From Azospirillum brasilense (GTDB lineage: Bacteria > Pseudomonadota > Alphaproteobacteria > Azospirillales > Azospirillaceae), in NCBI RefSeq assembly GCF_022023855.1, contig NZ_CP059450.1:310001-374000 (forward strand): DNA of 64,000 nucleotides. The letters are read 5' to 3'. The notes below the pieces were generated by a model. It saw only the letters and a list, made by a program, of their open reading frames with translations, was not told where the DNA came from and ran no database searches. A program made the position numbers and the translations under genes. Below are positions 39,400-48,149 of the stretch, one piece after another. Positions within the stretch are counted from its first letter, which is position 1. The number at the start of each line of letters is the position of its first letter.

Positions 39400-42270
39400 A
39401 TGCCGTCCGTAACCGCCATTTTTGCTTGTGCCGCCCGACGGCTGGGCGCTGTTCTGCTTTTCGCTCTTCTTTGTGCCGCCCCGGGCACCGTTCCGGCCCT
39501 GGCCACCGTCCTGCCGCAGGCGGAGCACGGCGTGCTCGACCTGCGCGGCTGGTACGCCGATCTCGACGGGCCGGTGTCGCTGGACGGCGAATGGCTGGTG
39601 TCCTGGGACCGTCTGGCCGGCGAGGAAACCCTGAACCCGCTGCCGGAGCCGGACGGCCGACTCTGGACGCCCTTCACCCTGCCGGCGATCTGGAACGGGG
39701 CCGAGCGCCCGGACGGCCGGGAGATGGACGGGATGGGGGCCGCCACCTTCCGCCTGAAGATCCTGTTGCCGCCCGGCATGCCGCCGCTGACGCTGAAGAT
39801 GCCGCCGGTCAATTCCGCCATGCGGGTATGGGTCGACGGCCGCTCGGTTGCAGCCGCCGGTGTTCCGGCCCTGGCCACCGCGCAGGAGCAGTCCTCCTCC
39901 GTCTCGCGCTTCGTCACGCTGCATGGCGGCCAGCGTGTGATCGAACTGGCGGTGGAGGTGTCCAACCACTTCCATTTCGAGGGCGGGATCGGGCGCACGA
40001 TCTATCTCGACGCCAACGGCGGGCTGTCGCGGCTGTGGCAGCGGCAGCTGATGACCAACGCCGGGGCGTTGATGTCATTGTCCCTGATGGCGCTGTTCAT
40101 CGGCGCCTTCCTGCGCCGTCGCCTGTCGGCGGCCCCTCTGTTCCTGGTCATGCTGCTGGCCGCCTGCGCCATGCGGCTGATCTGCACCAGCGAGCTGCTG
40201 CGCGTTTTCTTCCCCGGCGTGTCGGAGGTGTGGGCCTACCGGCTGGAATATCTGCCGATCTACATGTTTTACCCGATCTACTTCCACCTGCTGCGCGAGC
40301 TGTTTCCCGGATGTCTGCACCGCGGGGTGGGGCGCGTCATGATGGCAGTCGCGGTGCCGGGCGTGTTCCTGGTGCTGGTGACGGAACCGGCGCAATTCAC
40401 CCGGTTGCGCGATGTGGCGAGCCTGCTGCTGGTGCTGTCTGCCCTGTATTTCGCGTGGCGCCTCGCCGTGGCCGCACTGCGCCGCCGTTCCGGCGCGCTC
40501 CTGCTGGGGGCGGGGGCGCTGGCCTTCCTGGGGTCGGTGGTGCACGACGCGCTGATGTACGCGCATTTCTTCGAAAGCATCGACCTCGTTCCCTACGGTG
40601 CGCTGCTATTCCTGTTCAGCCACGCGCTGGTGCTGGGGCGGCGGGTGGAAACGGCCTTCCTCAACGAGCGCCGGCTGTCGCAGGAGTTGGCCGCCCTCAA
40701 CGAGGGGCTGGAGCGCCAGATCGCCGAGCGCACCCGCGCCCTGTCCGACAAGTCCGCGACGTTGGAACGCTTCCTCGCCAACCTCAGCCACGAGGTCCGG
40801 ACCCCGCTGAACGCTGTTCTAGGCATGGTGCGGGTGATCCGCCGCGAGGGGCCGACCGACCAGATGGACGAGCGGCTGCGCGTCGCGGACGGGGCGGGGC
40901 GGCATCTCGTCTCGATGCTCGACACCATCCTCGATCTGTCGCGGCTGGAGGCGGGCCGGATGGAGCTTCATCCCCAACCCACCGACGTGGTGGCGCTGGT
41001 CGAGGACGCCGTGGCGCTGATGCGCGCGGGCGCCGAGGAGAAGGGACTCGCCCTGTCCCTGATGATCAGCGGGCTGGGGGCGGCGCGCTTTTGGATCGAT
41101 CCATTGCGCCTGCGCCAGATCGTCCTGAACCTGCTGAGCAACGCCGTGAAATTCACCGAGTGCGGCGGGGTGGAGGTGTCGCTGACCGCGAAGCCGGCGC
41201 CGCCGGATGCGGCCAGCGGGACGGTCGTCCTGTGCCTGACGGTGGCGGACAGCGGTCCCGGCGTGCCGCGGGCGGCGCAGGCCATCATCTTCGAGCCCTT
41301 TCATCGGCTGGAAGGAACCCGCCTGGAAGGCAACCGCCGCGACGGTGCCGGCCTGGGTCTCGCCATCGTGAATGGGCTTGTCCGGCTGATGGGCGGCGAC
41401 GTCTGCCTGGAAGGCCGGGCGGGCGGCGGCTCCCTCTTCACGGTCTCGCTGCCGACACGCCCGTTGCCGGTGGCCGATCCGTCGCCGGGCCGCTCCGCTC
41501 CCATGCCGGTGCCGGGGAGCCTGGACATCCTGGTGGTGGAGGACGCACCGGAGAACCAAGCCATCCTTCGCGAGTATCTGGCGCCCGGCGGCCACCGCGC
41601 CGTCTATGTGGAGAGCGGGGAGGAGGCACTGGCGGTTCTGGCGACCAGGGCTGTGGACGTCGTCCTGCTCGACATGCGGCTGCCGGGCATTGACGGGGTG
41701 GAGGTGACACGGCGCATCCGCGCGTTGCCGGACGCGGAGCGGGCGCTGGTGCCGGTGATAGCGGTGACCGCCAACAGCTCTCCCGAGGACCGGGCGGACT
41801 ATCTGGAGGCCGGGGTCGACGAGGTGGTGGCGAAACCGGTGGATCCCGACGCGCTTCAGGACGCGCTCGCCCGCCACGCGCCGTCGGGTTCCTGCGCGCC
41901 CGCTCCGCCCTTGGCGGTTCAGGGGGCGCCGCTCACCAGAGGCCCCGCCACCGGCCAGCTGTCGACCGCCGACCGCGCGCGGCTGATGGACCGCTTCGCC
42001 CAGGCCTGCCGGGACGTGCTGGCGGTTCTCGACGATGCGGACTCGCCGCCCCGGCGGGTCGTCGACGCGGCCCACCGCATGAAGGGCAGCGGCGGCACCT
42101 ATGGCTTTCCGGAGGTGAGCGCTGCGGCGCGGGCGCTGGAGCGGACGGCGCAGGCCGTCGAAAGCGGGAGTGGGGGGGCCGCTTCCATGCAAGGGGACAC
42201 GGCGGCGCTGCGGGACCGGCTTCACGCCGCTCTGCGCGCCATCGAAAAGGGGGAGGCGGGGCTGGTATGA
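39400..42270 (+). CDS. 7TM-DISM hybrid histidine kinase with receiver and HPt domains
   Basis: The 956-residue protein has an N-terminal signal/anchor segment, a jelly-roll periplasmic sensor domain of the 7TMR-DISMED2 type (about 35-210; LDGEWLVSWDRLAGEE, TFRLKILLPPGMPPL), seven membrane helices (about 220-430) and a coiled coil. The HisKA phospho-acceptor is His464 (NLSHEVRTPLN), followed by the ATPase domain (NLLSNAVKF, DSGPGVPRA, GAGLGLAIV). A receiver with Asp758 (LLDMRLPGIDG) and an HPt domain with His892 (AAHRMKGSGG) follow. Such sensors read periplasmic carbohydrate-like ligands. The ATG at 39400 is my choice; GTG at 39346 is possible. The response regulator follows 49 bases later. 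Confidence 0.92.
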   Translation: MPSVTAIFACAARRLGAVLLFALLCAAPGTVPALATVLPQAEHGVLDLRGWYADLDGPVSLDGEWLVSWDRLAGEETLNPLPEPDGRLWTPFTLPAIWNGAERPDGREMDGMGAATFRLKILLPPGMPPLTLKMPPVNSAMRVWVDGRSVAAAGVPALATAQEQSSSVSRFVTLHGGQRVIELAVEVSNHFHFEGGIGRTIYLDANGGLSRLWQRQLMTNAGALMSLSLMALFIGAFLRRRLSAAPLFLVMLLAACAMRLICTSELLRVFFPGVSEVWAYRLEYLPIYMFYPIYFHLLRELFPGCLHRGVGRVMMAVAVPGVFLVLVTEPAQFTRLRDVASLLLVLSALYFAWRLAVAALRRRSGALLLGAGALAFLGSVVHDALMYAHFFESIDLVPYGALLFLFSHALVLGRRVETAFLNERRLSQELAALNEGLERQIAERTRALSDKSATLERFLANLSHEVRTPLNAVLGMVRVIRREGPTDQMDERLRVADGAGRHLVSMLDTILDLSRLEAGRMELHPQPTDVVALVEDAVALMRAGAEEKGLALSLMISGLGAARFWIDPLRLRQIVLNLLSNAVKFTECGGVEVSLTAKPAPPDAASGTVVLCLTVADSGPGVPRAAQAIIFEPFHRLEGTRLEGNRRDGAGLGLAIVNGLVRLMGGDVCLEGRAGGGSLFTVSLPTRPLPVADPSPGRSAPMPVPGSLDILVVEDAPENQAILREYLAPGGHRAVYVESGEEALAVLATRAVDVVLLDMRLPGIDGVEVTRRIRALPDAERALVPVIAVTANSSPEDRADYLEAGVDEVVAKPVDPDALQDALARHAPSGSCAPAPPLAVQGAPLTRGPATGQLSTADRARLMDRFAQACRDVLAVLDDADSPPRRVVDAAHRMKGSGGTYGFPEVSAAARALERTAQAVESGSGGAASMQGDTAALRDRLHAALRAIEKGEAGLV

Positions 42271-42319
42271 CGGCGACTGGTAGTGTTGCGAGGGGAACGG
42301 CTGCGGCGGGTAGGGCGCC

Positions 42320-43069
42320 ATGAGCGTCGGATCGGAGCTGGTCGGGCGGACCGTGCTGGTGGTCGAGGATTCTCCCGAAACGCAGGATCTGATCGCCACC
42401 TATCTGGAGCACCAGGGGTTGCGGGTGCTGCGGGCAGCGAACGGGGCGGAACTGACGGAGCGCATCGCGCAGGACCGGCCGGACCTTGTGCTGCTGGACA
42501 TCAACCTGCCGGACTGCGACGGGCTGGCCCTGGCCGAGCGGTTGCGGCTGGGGGAGACCGTTCCCCTGATCTTCGTGACCGGCCGCGACAGCCCGACCGA
42601 CCGCATCGCCGGTCTGTCCCACGGCGGCGACTATGTGACCAAGCCGGTCGACCTGCTGGAATTGCTGATCCGCATCCGCAACCTGTTGCGCCGCTCCGGG
42701 GCGTCTCCGAATCCGCCCGCGCCCGTCGAAAGCGCCGCTGTGCCATCGCCCGACGCGCCGCTGACCTTCCGGGGATGGCGCCTGGATCTGGTGCGCCGCG
42801 CGCTGTTCCGTCCCGACGGTTCCTACCTCGCTTTGACGACGGGGGAGTTCAACATCCTGGCGGCATTGGCGGCCATGCGGCCCAACCCGGTCAGCCGCGA
42901 ATATCTGCTGGACGTGATCAGCAACCGCGACCCGCGCTCCATCAGCGAGCACACGGTGGACACGCTCATCACCCGGCTGCGTCGCAAGATGCGGCTGGAT
43001 GACGGCGCGGCCTCGCCGATTGTTACTGTCCGCGGGGTCGGTTATGCATTGGAATCTGACGATTCCTGA
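42320..43069 (+). CDS. OmpR-family response regulator
   Basis: The 249-residue protein has a standard receiver domain (about 10-125) with acidic pocket ED, phospho-acceptor Asp60 (LVLLDINLPDCDG), Thr in FVTGRD and Lys in YVTKPVD, and a C-terminal winged helix of the OmpR/PhoB type (about 150-245; LTTGEFNILAALAAM, SEHTVDTLITRLRRKM). It should be phosphorylated by the hybrid kinase encoded directly upstream, through the kinase's own receiver and HPt domain, and then bind DNA. All key residues are intact, unlike in the REC-MarR genes nearby. Confidence 0.95.
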   Translation: MSVGSELVGRTVLVVEDSPETQDLIATYLEHQGLRVLRAANGAELTERIAQDRPDLVLLDINLPDCDGLALAERLRLGETVPLIFVTGRDSPTDRIAGLSHGGDYVTKPVDLLELLIRIRNLLRRSGASPNPPAPVESAAVPSPDAPLTFRGWRLDLVRRALFRPDGSYLALTTGEFNILAALAAMRPNPVSREYLLDVISNRDPRSISEHTVDTLITRLRRKMRLDDGAASPIVTVRGVGYALESDDS

Positions 43070-43119
43070 CGATAATGATTAATATGCAATAATAAACCGC
43101 ACGTTACTCCGGCAGAAAA

Positions 43120-43150
43120 GTATCAACGGCCGTTGATACGCGTTCGAACG
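43120..43150. promoter_or_regulatory. Adjacent perfect palindromes upstream of the second REC-MarR gene
   Basis: GTATCAACGGCCGTTGATAC (43120-43139) is a perfect 20-bp palindrome. One base later CGTTCGAACG (43141-43150) is a perfect 10-bp palindrome. No T-run follows, and the region is the spacer between a response regulator gene and a MarR-like regulator gene, so a dimeric regulator operator is the best guess. Confidence 0.6.
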
Positions 43151-43299
43151 GGGTAATGCTATACATCACCCAACGAATGATTGACGGTTCCAAGCGGGTA
43201 CCTGGAGGTGGCGGAGAGTTCCGCCGCAACGGGTCGCCGCGCCGGGCCTGACACAGCCGCCGGTCAACCGGCGCGCGATCTGATGCGGGTGAGAGCGGC

Positions 43300-44370
43300 A
43301 TGCAACGGTCCCTGGTTTCGCGTTCGGCGGAGCGCTTCACGCTGACTGGTCACTTGACGGCTGGTCAAACGGCGGCCAGTCAAACGGCAGCGGGCTACTC
43401 AGCACCGAATTGTGCGGCGGCGCCTTCCATTCTGATCATCGGCAACGACAGCGCGGCCATCGCCGGGATCCGCGACTGCGCCCTGCGGCTCGGCCACCGG
43501 GTGCAGGACACGCGCGACGTGATCTCGGCTCTGGGCCTGCTCGACGTGGACCGCAGCGTCGGCGTCGTCTTCGTGGACGGCGGGTCGCCCTGGTTCGACG
43601 GCCTGGCGCTGATGGAGCGGCTGCACCGCACCCACCGCGGCCTCGCCTGCATCCTCTTCGCCCGCAACCCCGAGGCGGACGACGTGGTGCGCGCCTTGCG
43701 GCTCGACGCCGCCGACGTGGTGACCGACCCGGAGGATGAGACGCAGATCGAGCGCGCGCTCGCCCGTGTCCTCAGCGGTGGGGAGGGGATCGCGTCGTCG
43801 GTCCCGGATCGGCCGCCGGTGTCGATGGGCAGCCATGACGACGCGCTGGAGCAGGCTTATCGCCATGGGCTGGCGCTGGTCGAGACGGTGCGCGCCTTGC
43901 GCGGAGAGGCTGCGGCGGCCCGCGTGATGCCCTTCGTCGCGGCTCATCGCGCGGCGCCCGCACCAGCAACCTCTCCTGCGGCGATGACGACCGCGGCTCA
44001 AATCGTTTGCGAACCGGTACCGGAAGGCGGTGCGCCGGACAGCCTGGGCATCCTGACGGCCATCCGTCGCAAACGTGCCGCCCGCGAGAAGTTCTTTCCC
44101 AAGGGCCTGTTCGAGGACCCCTGCTGGGACATGCTGCTGGACCTGATGATCAATCATCTCCAGGGCCGGCGGATTTCCGTGTCGTCGCTGTGCATCGCGT
44201 CCGGCGTGGCGCAGACCACGGCGCTGCGCCGCATCACCGACCTGCACGACCGCGGGTTGGTCCGGCGCATCGCCGACGACAAGGACGGCCGCCGCGTCTT
44301 CATCGAGCTGACCGAAGAGGGCGTCGCCGCCATGGAGCGTTACGTGGAGACGGTCGGCCCGCTGGGCTGA
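43300..44370 (+). CDS. Receiver-like plus MarR-like winged-helix regulator (paralogue 2)
   Basis: The 356-residue protein is built like the gene at 30039-31022: receiver-like domain (about 42-160), linker, winged helix (about 255-350). The phospho-acceptor position holds Asp93 (VVFVDGGSPWFDG), but the conserved Thr is Ala (ILFARN) and the conserved Lys is Asp (VVTDPED), so it too is an atypical receiver. The winged-helix half is nearly identical to paralogue 1 (FPKGLFEDPCWDMLLDLM, GRRISVSSLCIASGVAQTTA). The N-terminal 40 residues contain a short repeated segment (AGQTAASQTAAG). GGTGAGAG precedes the ATG. Two perfect palindromes lie about 150 bases upstream. Confidence 0.85.
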   Translation: MQRSLVSRSAERFTLTGHLTAGQTAASQTAAGYSAPNCAAAPSILIIGNDSAAIAGIRDCALRLGHRVQDTRDVISALGLLDVDRSVGVVFVDGGSPWFDGLALMERLHRTHRGLACILFARNPEADDVVRALRLDAADVVTDPEDETQIERALARVLSGGEGIASSVPDRPPVSMGSHDDALEQAYRHGLALVETVRALRGEAAAARVMPFVAAHRAAPAPATSPAAMTTAAQIVCEPVPEGGAPDSLGILTAIRRKRAAREKFFPKGLFEDPCWDMLLDLMINHLQGRRISVSSLCIASGVAQTTALRRITDLHDRGLVRRIADDKDGRRVFIELTEEGVAAMERYVETVGPLG

Positions 44371-44597
44371 TCGTCCGCCGCTCCGGCCTCCGCTTGGCGG
44401 GAACAGTCCGGCCAGGGGCAGGCGCAGGAGGGGAAACGGCATTCGTCGCCGTTCACGTCGCTGGCCTGCACGGCGATCTTGTAGCGCAGGCCGTGGGCTG
44501 ACGGCGTGTCGATCAGGCCACAGGCCTCGTACACCTCGACATTGACACGGGCCGATTGCAGGGCAACCCGCGCGATCTGTTTGGGGTCCTTCATCAT
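44340..44597 (-). CDS. Hypothetical protein, 85 aa, Cys-rich
   Basis: The product (MMKDPKQIARVALQSARVNV ... EVYEACGLIDTPSAHGLRYK) has an ordered N-terminal half and five cysteines within residues 26-65, including SCACPWPDC, which could bind a metal. Its last 31 bases overlap the 3' end of the convergent REC-MarR gene. No family is recognised. The ribosome site before the ATG at 44597 is weak. Confidence 0.55.
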   Translation of the reverse strand: MMKDPKQIARVALQSARVNVEVYEACGLIDTPSAHGLRYKIAVQASDVNGDECRFPSCACPWPDCSRQAEAGAADDQPSGPTVST

Positions 44598-44706
44598 CGG
44601 CGTCCCGGCCTCGCTTCCGCTGCGTCGTCGGTTCCTTCAACGCATGTTCGGCGTCGTTGTGCCAGGGCGTATCGGAAGGACTTCCTTTGGCACGCCCGCG
44701 GTCCCC

Positions 44707-46665
44707 TTACGGTTCACGCCACATCGACCGATAGGCCTCCTCCAGCGAGCGGGCGAAGGCCGGCGCGTCGCACAAAGGTGATTGACGCATGCATTCCCTC
44801 AGGCTGGCGCGCAGGGCGGCCAGCGCCCCAAGGTCGCCGACGAGGGCGGCGGTCTTGGCGACGTACTCCTCCGGGCTGTCCGCCACCAATTGCTCGGCGA
44901 GGCCCAGCGTTTCCAGGAAGCTGACCCCGATCCGCCCCGCCCAACGATCGCCGCGCAGGGTCACCACCGGCACGCCCATCCATAGGCTCTCGGCCGTCGT
45001 CGTGCCGCCGCCGAAGGGGAAGGGGGACAGCGCGAGGTCGATGCGGTTGAGGCTGTTGAAATAGTCCGCCCGAGGCGTTTTCCCTTCCATGCGCAGGCGG
45101 TTCGACGCGATGCCATGGGCGGCGAACTGGTCGCGCAACGCCTGCCGCACGCCGTAATCGCCGAACTCCCGCGATTTCAGGAGCATGCGGGCTTGCGGCA
45201 GCACGGTCAGGACCTGCGCCCACAGCGCGACGGTCGGCCGGGTGATCTTGGCCCTGTTGTGGAATGCGCCGAGCGTGACCGATCCGCCGGCGAGCGCCGG
45301 AAGCGGCCCGACCGCCACCTCTTCCGCCGGCGGGGTGAAGCACAGATAACTGTCGGGAAGGCGCCAGACCTTCTCGGTGAAGAACCGCTCCTCCCCTGGC
45401 GGCAGCACATGACGGTCGGCGATGATCCAGTCCATGGCCGGCAGGCCGGTCGTCCCGAAGTAGCCCAGCCAGCTCACCTGGACGGGGGCGGGCCGCCGGG
45501 CGAACAGGGTCAGGCGGTTGTTCCCGGTGTGGCCGGACAGGTCGACGAGAATGTCGATGCCGTCCCGCCGGATCAGGTCGGCCACCGCCGCGTCGTCCAT
45601 GCCGACGATCGGGCGCCATCCGTCGGCGGCCGTGCGAAGGCTCTCCGTCACGTCGTCGGTCCGGCCGTTGTTGGCGTAGCCGAAGGCGGTGACCGCCTTG
45701 CGGTCGTGCGCCTTGAGGACGCTTTCCAGGAAATAGCCGACGGGATGGCTGTTGAAGTCGCTGGAAACGTAGCCGATGCGCAGCGGGCGGGGACCGTCGT
45801 CCCGCACCACCGGAGCGGCCGCCGGGAGTCCGCCGTCGTTCCGTTCGGCCCAGCCGCGTGCGGTGGCGAGGAAGTCGGCGTTTCCGCACTCCGGCAGGTA
45901 ATGCTGGGCCATCAGAACGTTGCTGTGCGCCATCGGGAAATCGGGACGGTGCGTCAGCGCTGAGCGGTAGGCCGCGATGGCCTGCTCCAAATGCCCTTGC
46001 CCCTTCAGGACGTTGCCGAGGTTGGACCAGGCCAGGGCGAAATCGGGCTGGAAGGCCAGGGCGACGCGGTGAGCCGCCGCCGCTTCGCCCAGCCGGTCCT
46101 GCAGGTCCAGCGCGTAGCCGAGGTTGCCGTGGGACTGGGCGTTGGCCGGCGCCGCCTGGATGGCGTCGGTGAAGGCGGCAACGGCGGCGTCGGTCTGCCC
46201 GACCTCCAGGAACAGGGAGCCGAGGTTGTTCAGCGCCTCCACGAAGCCGGGCTGGAGCGCGATGGCCTGGCGGTAGGCGGCGACGCTTTCGTTGGGCCGC
46301 CGCTGCAGGCGAAACAGGTTGCCCAGCCGGAAATGGATGTCCGCCCGGTCCGGTCCGAGGCGCAGCGCAGCCATCAGGGCGTCCAGGGCCTCATCCACAC
46401 GGCCCGTGTCCAACAGGGCGGAGCTAAGATTCAGATGGTACTCCAGCGCCTCCCGGATGGACAGGGCGGTGCGGATGCTGGCGATGCCGGCGTCGTGATC
46501 GCCCCGTTCGGACTGCAGCACGCCCAGCAGATGCCAGGCGTCGGGGTTGCGCGGCTCACGCCTCAGGATCTGGCGGTATGTCCGCTCCGCCTCGTCACCG
46601 CGGCCGTCGTTGTGCATGGTCAGGGCATCGGTGAGCGAGGGCCGGGGGCTGCGGCTGTCCGTCAT
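44707..46665 (-). CDS. TPR-repeat protein with O-GlcNAc-transferase-like (SPINDLY) domain
   Basis: The 652-residue protein has about seven tetratricopeptide repeats (1-270; for example HGNLGYALDLQDRLGEAAAA, WSNLGNVLKGQGHLEQAIAA) and a C-terminal glycosyltransferase family 41 domain (about 285-645). The family motifs are RIGYVSSDFNSHPVGYFLES, DILVDLSGHTGNNRL, PVQVSWLGYFGTTGLPAMDW and GGTTTAESLWMGVPVVTL. Eukaryotic relatives add GlcNAc or fucose to Ser/Thr of proteins. Bacterial ones include flagellin- or surface-protein-modifying enzymes. No flagellin gene is nearby, so the target is open. It stands alone on its strand, about 110 bases from the small Cys-rich gene. Confidence 0.92.
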   Translation of the reverse strand: MTDSRSPRPSLTDALTMHNDGRGDEAERTYRQILRREPRNPDAWHLLGVLQSERGDHDAGIASIRTALSIREALEYHLNLSSALLDTGRVDEALDALMAALRLGPDRADIHFRLGNLFRLQRRPNESVAAYRQAIALQPGFVEALNNLGSLFLEVGQTDAAVAAFTDAIQAAPANAQSHGNLGYALDLQDRLGEAAAAHRVALAFQPDFALAWSNLGNVLKGQGHLEQAIAAYRSALTHRPDFPMAHSNVLMAQHYLPECGNADFLATARGWAERNDGGLPAAAPVVRDDGPRPLRIGYVSSDFNSHPVGYFLESVLKAHDRKAVTAFGYANNGRTDDVTESLRTAADGWRPIVGMDDAAVADLIRRDGIDILVDLSGHTGNNRLTLFARRPAPVQVSWLGYFGTTGLPAMDWIIADRHVLPPGEERFFTEKVWRLPDSYLCFTPPAEEVAVGPLPALAGGSVTLGAFHNRAKITRPTVALWAQVLTVLPQARMLLKSREFGDYGVRQALRDQFAAHGIASNRLRMEGKTPRADYFNSLNRIDLALSPFPFGGGTTTAESLWMGVPVVTLRGDRWAGRIGVSFLETLGLAEQLVADSPEEYVAKTAALVGDLGALAALRASLRECMRQSPLCDAPAFARSLEEAYRSMWREP

Positions 46666-46767
46666 GGAGCGTCCATCATGGGATCGGGCATCGCGGGGAA
46701 AGGCGGTGCAACTCGGGGGAGAGTAGACCGCCCGGCCGGGTCGCGTCCATGAAGGAAGGGGATGTTC

Positions 46768-47160
46768 TCAGCGGAACAGGCCGGGGACGATCCGAACCAT
46801 GATTCCCGATCTCGACGCCACCAGAACGGCGTCCGACCCGGCGCGGACCCAGTGATGGCCGCGCGGCGGCCGGTGCAGATGATAAGCGGCGGGCGCAGCA
46901 ATGACGTGGCGCCGCGACGCGTAGGCGGTGGGCAGGCGGTCGCCGGGTTTCCAGTATCGTGCCCCGCGGTGGACCGTCGGCGGCGGGCGATGGGATTCGG
47001 GGCGGTGCAAATCGGGGCCGCGATGGTCCCGCTCCATCCGCGGCGGTTCGCGATGATCCGGTCCCCAGCCAGCGGCGGAGGCGTCTTGGGTGCCCAGGCC
47101 GACCAGCATGGTGGCGGCGGTCAAGGCGGTGGTCATGGCGGCGATCAGAATGCGCGACAT
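46768..47160 (-). CDS. RcnB-family periplasmic protein
   Basis: The 130-residue product has a signal peptide (cleavage near ASAAG), a His/Arg/Pro-rich middle and the RcnB-type end PPRGHHWVRAGSDAVLVASR (about 99-118). RcnB proteins are periplasmic and linked to nickel/cobalt efflux in Escherichia coli, but most relatives are uncharacterised. The many histidines (HRPPPTVHRGARYW, HRPPRGHHW) fit metal binding. No rcnA-like efflux gene is adjacent. It is monocistronic between the glycosyltransferase gene and a GNAT gene. Confidence 0.8.
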   Translation of the reverse strand: MSRILIAAMTTALTAATMLVGLGTQDASAAGWGPDHREPPRMERDHRGPDLHRPESHRPPPTVHRGARYWKPGDRLPTAYASRRHVIAAPAAYHLHRPPRGHHWVRAGSDAVLVASRSGIMVRIVPGLFR

Positions 47161-47292
47161 GGGGGTGTCCCTCTTCTCGTCAGGCCGGGATCGTGATCCC
47201 GATGCCCCGATGCTGCGCGCGTGCTGTTGCCGGCGTGTGTCCAGCGGCCCCCTGTTTGGTAACGGACTGTTACGGTAACGCTTTGCCCGTCT

Positions 47293-48135
47293 TCAGCCCA
47301 GTTCGAAGGTCGTCACCCCGAACAGGCGCGCGGTGTCGATGATTGGGGCGGGGCCGAGATACATGCGGGCGGTTTCGAACTGCGGGGTCAGGCCCAGCTC
47401 CTCCGCCAGCAGCACGGCGTCGCGGTTGACCTCCGGAACGTCGAGGAAAATCGGGCCGTCCCCCGCCGTGGCGGCGAGCGCCAGCGCCAGATCGCGCGCC
47501 GTGCCGCGGTCGGCGGCGTAGAGTGGGCCGATCTTGCTGCCGCTGTGGCAGGGGCGGATCACCCCGAAGCCCCGCAACGTCCCGTCGACCACGGCGGCCA
47601 GCGCGGAGGCGCCGGGCAGCGTGATCCAGTTGGACAGGAAGCCGGCGCGCGGCGCCGGGAACAGGGCGCGGTCCCATCCCAGCAGCCGGTCGAAGGGCAC
47701 CATCCGCGCGTCCACCAGCGCCGCGGCGGAGGAGGTTCCGGCGGGCGGCGCGCCGCCGTAGCGGATGTTGCGATAAGCGAGCGCGAAGCCGGACTTGCGG
47801 TAGTTGTCCTGCTGCGCCACCACCCCATCCAGACCGACGGTACAGCCCTCCAGATGCTTCAGCCCGGCCCGCCAGAGGTCCCAGCCGAGGCCGCGCCCGC
47901 GCATCTCGGGCCGCACGATGTAGAAGCCGAGGAAGCCGAAGTTCTCGGGATAGCGGACGACGGAAAGGCAGGCCGCCGGCTCGCCGTCCAACTCCCCAAT
48001 CAGGAAGCCTTCCGGGTCCACGGCGTGGAAAGCCCCGGCGTCGTGCAGGCCGGGATTCCAGCCCTCCGCCCGCGCCCAGTCCACGGCCAAGTCCAACTCG
48101 GCCCGGCTCATCACGCGCACGCGGTAGCCTTCCAT
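47293..48135 (-). CDS. GNAT-family N-acetyltransferase with C-terminal second GNAT-like half
   Basis: The 280-residue protein has a GNAT domain in its first half, with acetyl-CoA loop IVRPEMRGRGLGWDLWRAGL (about 71-90). The second half (about 130-280) looks like the small GNAT-like domain fused in YitH/HexR-type acetyltransferases (LGLTPQFETARMYL). This architecture is common in poorly characterised acetyltransferases of proteobacteria. I start at the ATG at 48135; the track upstream belongs to another gene. It is the last gene of the ABC-transporter/racemase operon, 14 bases after the racemase gene, so its acceptor may be a product of that pathway. Confidence 0.82.
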   Translation of the reverse strand: MEGYRVRVMSRAELDLAVDWARAEGWNPGLHDAGAFHAVDPEGFLIGELDGEPAACLSVVRYPENFGFLGFYIVRPEMRGRGLGWDLWRAGLKHLEGCTVGLDGVVAQQDNYRKSGFALAYRNIRYGGAPPAGTSSAAALVDARMVPFDRLLGWDRALFPAPRAGFLSNWITLPGASALAAVVDGTLRGFGVIRPCHSGSKIGPLYAADRGTARDLALALAATAGDGPIFLDVPEVNRDAVLLAEELGLTPQFETARMYLGPAPIIDTARLFGVTTFELG

Positions 48136-48149
48136 GGCGTCCCTCCGGT

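Noticed and set aside
43151..43299. Riboswitch in the leader of the second REC-MarR gene
   Set aside because: The leader is GC-rich with short stems, but I could not match it to any known riboswitch core.
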